A stretch of DNA of 64,000 nucleotides from Desulfovibrio sp. GTDB lineage: Bacteria; Desulfobacterota; Desulfovibrionia; Desulfovibrionales; Desulfovibrionaceae. The notes beneath the pieces were generated by a model. That model was not told the DNA's origin, ran no database searches, and saw only the letters and a list, made by a program, of their open reading frames with translations. Below are positions 62,134-64,000 of the stretch, in pieces. The DNA lies in contig NZ_JAHZCJ010000010.1 of NCBI RefSeq assembly GCF_019422935.1, positions 62,001 to 126,000 on the forward strand. Reading direction: 5' to 3'. How positions within the stretch are numbered: position 1 is the stretch's first letter; the number at the start of each line of letters is the position of its first letter. The position numbers were made by a program, and so were the translations under genes.

Positions 62134-64000
62134 TCAGGCGTCTACAGGCACCGGTTTGCGGCTTTTTGCCGCGCTGCCCTCATGTTCAAGGGCCAGTTCT
62201 TCGCCCTTGACTGTCAGCTTTGCGCTGCCGCCCTTTTTGAGCGAACCAAAGAGCAGTTCGTGCGCCAGACGGTCTTCCAGCTCCGTGCGCAGCAGACGAC
62301 GCAGAGGCCGCGCCCCCATGGAGGGATCAAAACCCTTGCGGGCCAGCCACTTGCGGGCGGTCTCCGTGAGTGTAAGCGTTACGCCGCGCTGCTCAAGACT
62401 GGTGCGAATTTCGCCCACAAACTTGTCCACAATGCGCAACATCATGGGTTCTGTGAGGCTGCCAAAGGGAACAAGCGCGTCCAGCCGGTTGCGGAATTCA
62501 GGGCTGAAGGTGTTTTCCACAGCCTTAAGGCCTTTGTGCGCCGCATCCTGCGGGGCCGTGCCGCCAAAACCCATGGCGGGCCGCGACATTTCAAAAGCCC
62601 CGGCATTGGAGGTCATGATAAGGATAACGTGCGAAAAGTCCGTCTTGCGCCCGGTATTGTCCGTCAGCGTGGCGTAATCCATTACCTGGAGCAGCACGTT
62701 GAAGATATCCGGGTGAGCTTTTTCCACTTCGTCCAGCAGCACCACGGAATACGGGGCCTTACGCACGGCCTCTGTCATGAGCCCGCCCTGATCAAAGCCC
62801 ACATAGCCCGGAGGCGCGCCAATGAGACGCGAAACAGAGTGCTTTTCCATGTATTCGCTCATGTCGTAGCGCAGAAATTCCACGCCCATGAGCTTGGCAA
62901 GACTGCGGGCCACTTCCGTTTTGCCCACGCCCGTTGGCCCGTAGAACAGGAAGGCACCTGCGGGGCGCTGCTCCTGCCCAAGCCCGGCGCGGGCGCGCAA
63001 GATGGCACGCACGGTCAGCTCTATGGCTTTTTCCTGCCCGAACACAAGACTCTTGAGGTCTTTTTCAAGCGTTGCCAGCTTGTTGCGTTCCTTGCCAGAG
63101 ACAGTGCGCACGGGTATGCCCGCCATGCGGGCCACAATACGCTCCACATCGGCCACGCTGACCAGCGGGGCATCCTTGCCGCTCTTTTTGGCAGGCTTTC
63201 CGGCAGGTGTTACGCCACGGCCCAGGCGCACGGCTGCGCCAGTTTCGTCCAGCACGTCAATGGCCTTGTCGGGCAGCAGGCGGTCGCGCACATGCCGCGC
63301 GGTAAGATCCACCATGGCCTTGAGGGCCGCAGGGCTGTAGCGCACGTGGTGATACTGCGCATAGCGCGGCTCAAGCCCTTCAAGAATACCAAGGCATTCT
63401 TCCGTGGTCGGCTCGGTAAGGTCAATGCGCTGAAACCGGCGGGCCAGCGCGCGGTCTTTTTCAAAATGGTTGCGGTATTCCTCGTAGGTGGTGGAACCAA
63501 TGCAGCGGATTTCGCCATTGGCGAGCACGGGCTTGAGCAGGTTGGACGCGTCAAGCGAGCCGCCAGAGGTGGAACCAGCCCCCACGATAGTGTGGATTTC
63601 GTCAATAAACAGGATGCAGTCGGGCTGCTCCTTGAGCTTTTGCACCACGGCCTTGAGACGGCCTTCAAAGTCGCCCCGGTAGCGGGTGCCAGCCAGCAAA
63701 AGGCCCATATCAAGGGCATAAAGCTTTGTTTTGGCAAACATTTCAGGCACGTTGCCTTCCACAATGCGCAGGGCAAGGCCCTCGGCCAGGGCTGTTTTGC
63801 CAACGCCGGGGTCGCCCACAAAGAGGGGGTTGTTCTTGCGGCGGCGGCACAGAACCTCAACCGCGCGGTCAAGTTCCGCTGTGCGGCCCACGAGGGGGTC
63901 AATCTTGCCTTCTTTTGCGCGGGCCGTAAGCTCAACGGTATACTGGGCCAGAGGATCTGGCTTGGCTTCGCCGTCTCCTGCTTCGGCCCCGGCTTCCACG
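62134..64000 (-). CDS. clpA: ATP-dependent Clp protease ATP-binding subunit ClpA (5' part beyond window)
   Basis: The frame is open to the right edge; at least 621 C-terminal residues are present and the N-terminal ClpS-binding domain is missing. AAA-1 (D1): [20 protein letters not shown], Walker [16 protein letters not shown], Walker [17 protein letters not shown]-2 (D2): [51 protein letters not shown]. The ClpP-docking loop appears as RPAMGFGG, fitting the IGF/MGF tripeptide. It is ClpA-type, not ClpB, because the long middle coiled coil is absent. It unfolds substrates for ClpP, including N-degron proteins delivered by ClpS. aat lies 132 bp downstream. Confidence 0.95.
   Translation of the reverse strand, partial: VEAGAEAGDGEAKPDPLAQYTVELTARAKEGKIDPLVGRTAELDRAVEVLCRRRKNNPLFVGDPGVGKTALAEGLALRIVEGNVPEMFAKTKLYALDMGLLLAGTRYRGDFEGRLKAVVQKLKEQPDCILFIDEIHTIVGAGSTSGGSLDASNLLKPVLANGEIRCIGSTTYEEYRNHFEKDRALARRFQRIDLTEPTTEECLGILEGLEPRYAQYHHVRYSPAALKAMVDLTARHVRDRLLPDKAIDVLDETGAAVRLGRGVTPAGKPAKKSGKDAPLVSVADVERIVARMAGIPVRTVSGKERNKLATLEKDLKSLVFGQEKAIELTVRAILRARAGLGQEQRPAGAFLFYGPTGVGKTEVARSLAKLMGVEFLRYDMSEYMEKHSVSRLIGAPPGYVGFDQGGLMTEAVRKAPYSVVLLDEVEKAHPDIFNVLLQVMDYATLTDNTGRKTDFSHVILIMTSNAGAFEMSRPAMGFGGTAPQDAAHKGLKAVENTFSPEFRNRLDALVPFGSLTEPMMLRIVDKFVGEIRTSLEQRGVTLTLTETARKWLARKGFDPSMGARPLRRLLRTELEDRLAHELLFGSLKKGGSAKLTVKGEELALEHEGSAAKSRKPVPVDA

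Overview
The window reads as a chromosomal segment of a moderately GC-rich (roughly 57-60% by eye), anaerobic, sulfate-reducer-like deltaproteobacterium, most likely a Desulfovibrio. This is inferred from gene content: a Clostridium-pasteurianum-type nif operon with nifI1/nifI2 and a nifN-nifB fusion, glpABC, a TRAP transporter, a Thermoanaerobacter-type alcohol dehydrogenase, a DUF362 ferredoxin, several large chemoreceptors and c-di-GMP enzymes. No tRNA, rRNA, CRISPR, transposase or phage gene was recognised. Most of the window looks like stable chromosome.

Layout. 1-5.7 kb: end of aspartate kinase; an AT-rich GT92-like glycosyltransferase; a polysaccharide deacetylase/HAD phosphatase pair; an HD-GYP protein; a 73-residue protein. 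5.8-13.4 kb: a PHP-glycosyltransferase fusion, an SDR-MFS pair with a divergent LysR regulator, and a PAS-GGDEF protein. 14-17.2 kb: upp-uraA uracil salvage and a divergent DUF362 ferredoxin protein. 17.2-26.6 kb: a long AT-rich control region, a TRAP transporter (dctPQM), an alcohol dehydrogenase, a chemoreceptor and a periplasmic gamma-glutamyltransferase. 26.7-32.9 kb: a HAD-IIA phosphatase divergent from glpABC, and a methyltransferase.

33.5-46.2 kb is the centrepiece. A -24/-12 (sigma-54) promoter precedes nifH-nifI1-nifI2-nifD-nifK-nifE-nifN/B(X)-nifV-omega-nifV-alpha, followed by an AnfO-like gene and an undescribed internally repetitive protein. The cluster encodes the Fe protein, the MoFe protein, the NifI post-translational switch, the NifEN scaffold fused to the NifB radical-SAM enzyme, and a homocitrate synthase split into two polypeptides. 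nifA, nifU, nifS and molybdate transport genes are not in the window.

46.3-64 kb: a CPA2 cation/proton antiporter with a TrkA-N domain; a CoA-binding/cysteine-cluster/J-domain trio; panD behind an unusual structured leader that ends in an intrinsic terminator; a lineage-restricted small protein; an EamA exporter; a second chemoreceptor; uvrB-ligA-dapB; a hypothetical protein overlapping aat tail to tail; and aat-clpA (N-degron pathway), with clpA running off the right edge.

The items most worth following up are the split NifV with a degenerate barrel in the omega half, the AnfO plus repeat-protein pair next to a molybdenum nif operon, the terminator-containing panD leader, and several perfect dyads in control regions (glp, adh, dctP, the LysR/SDR pair, and upstream of nifH).
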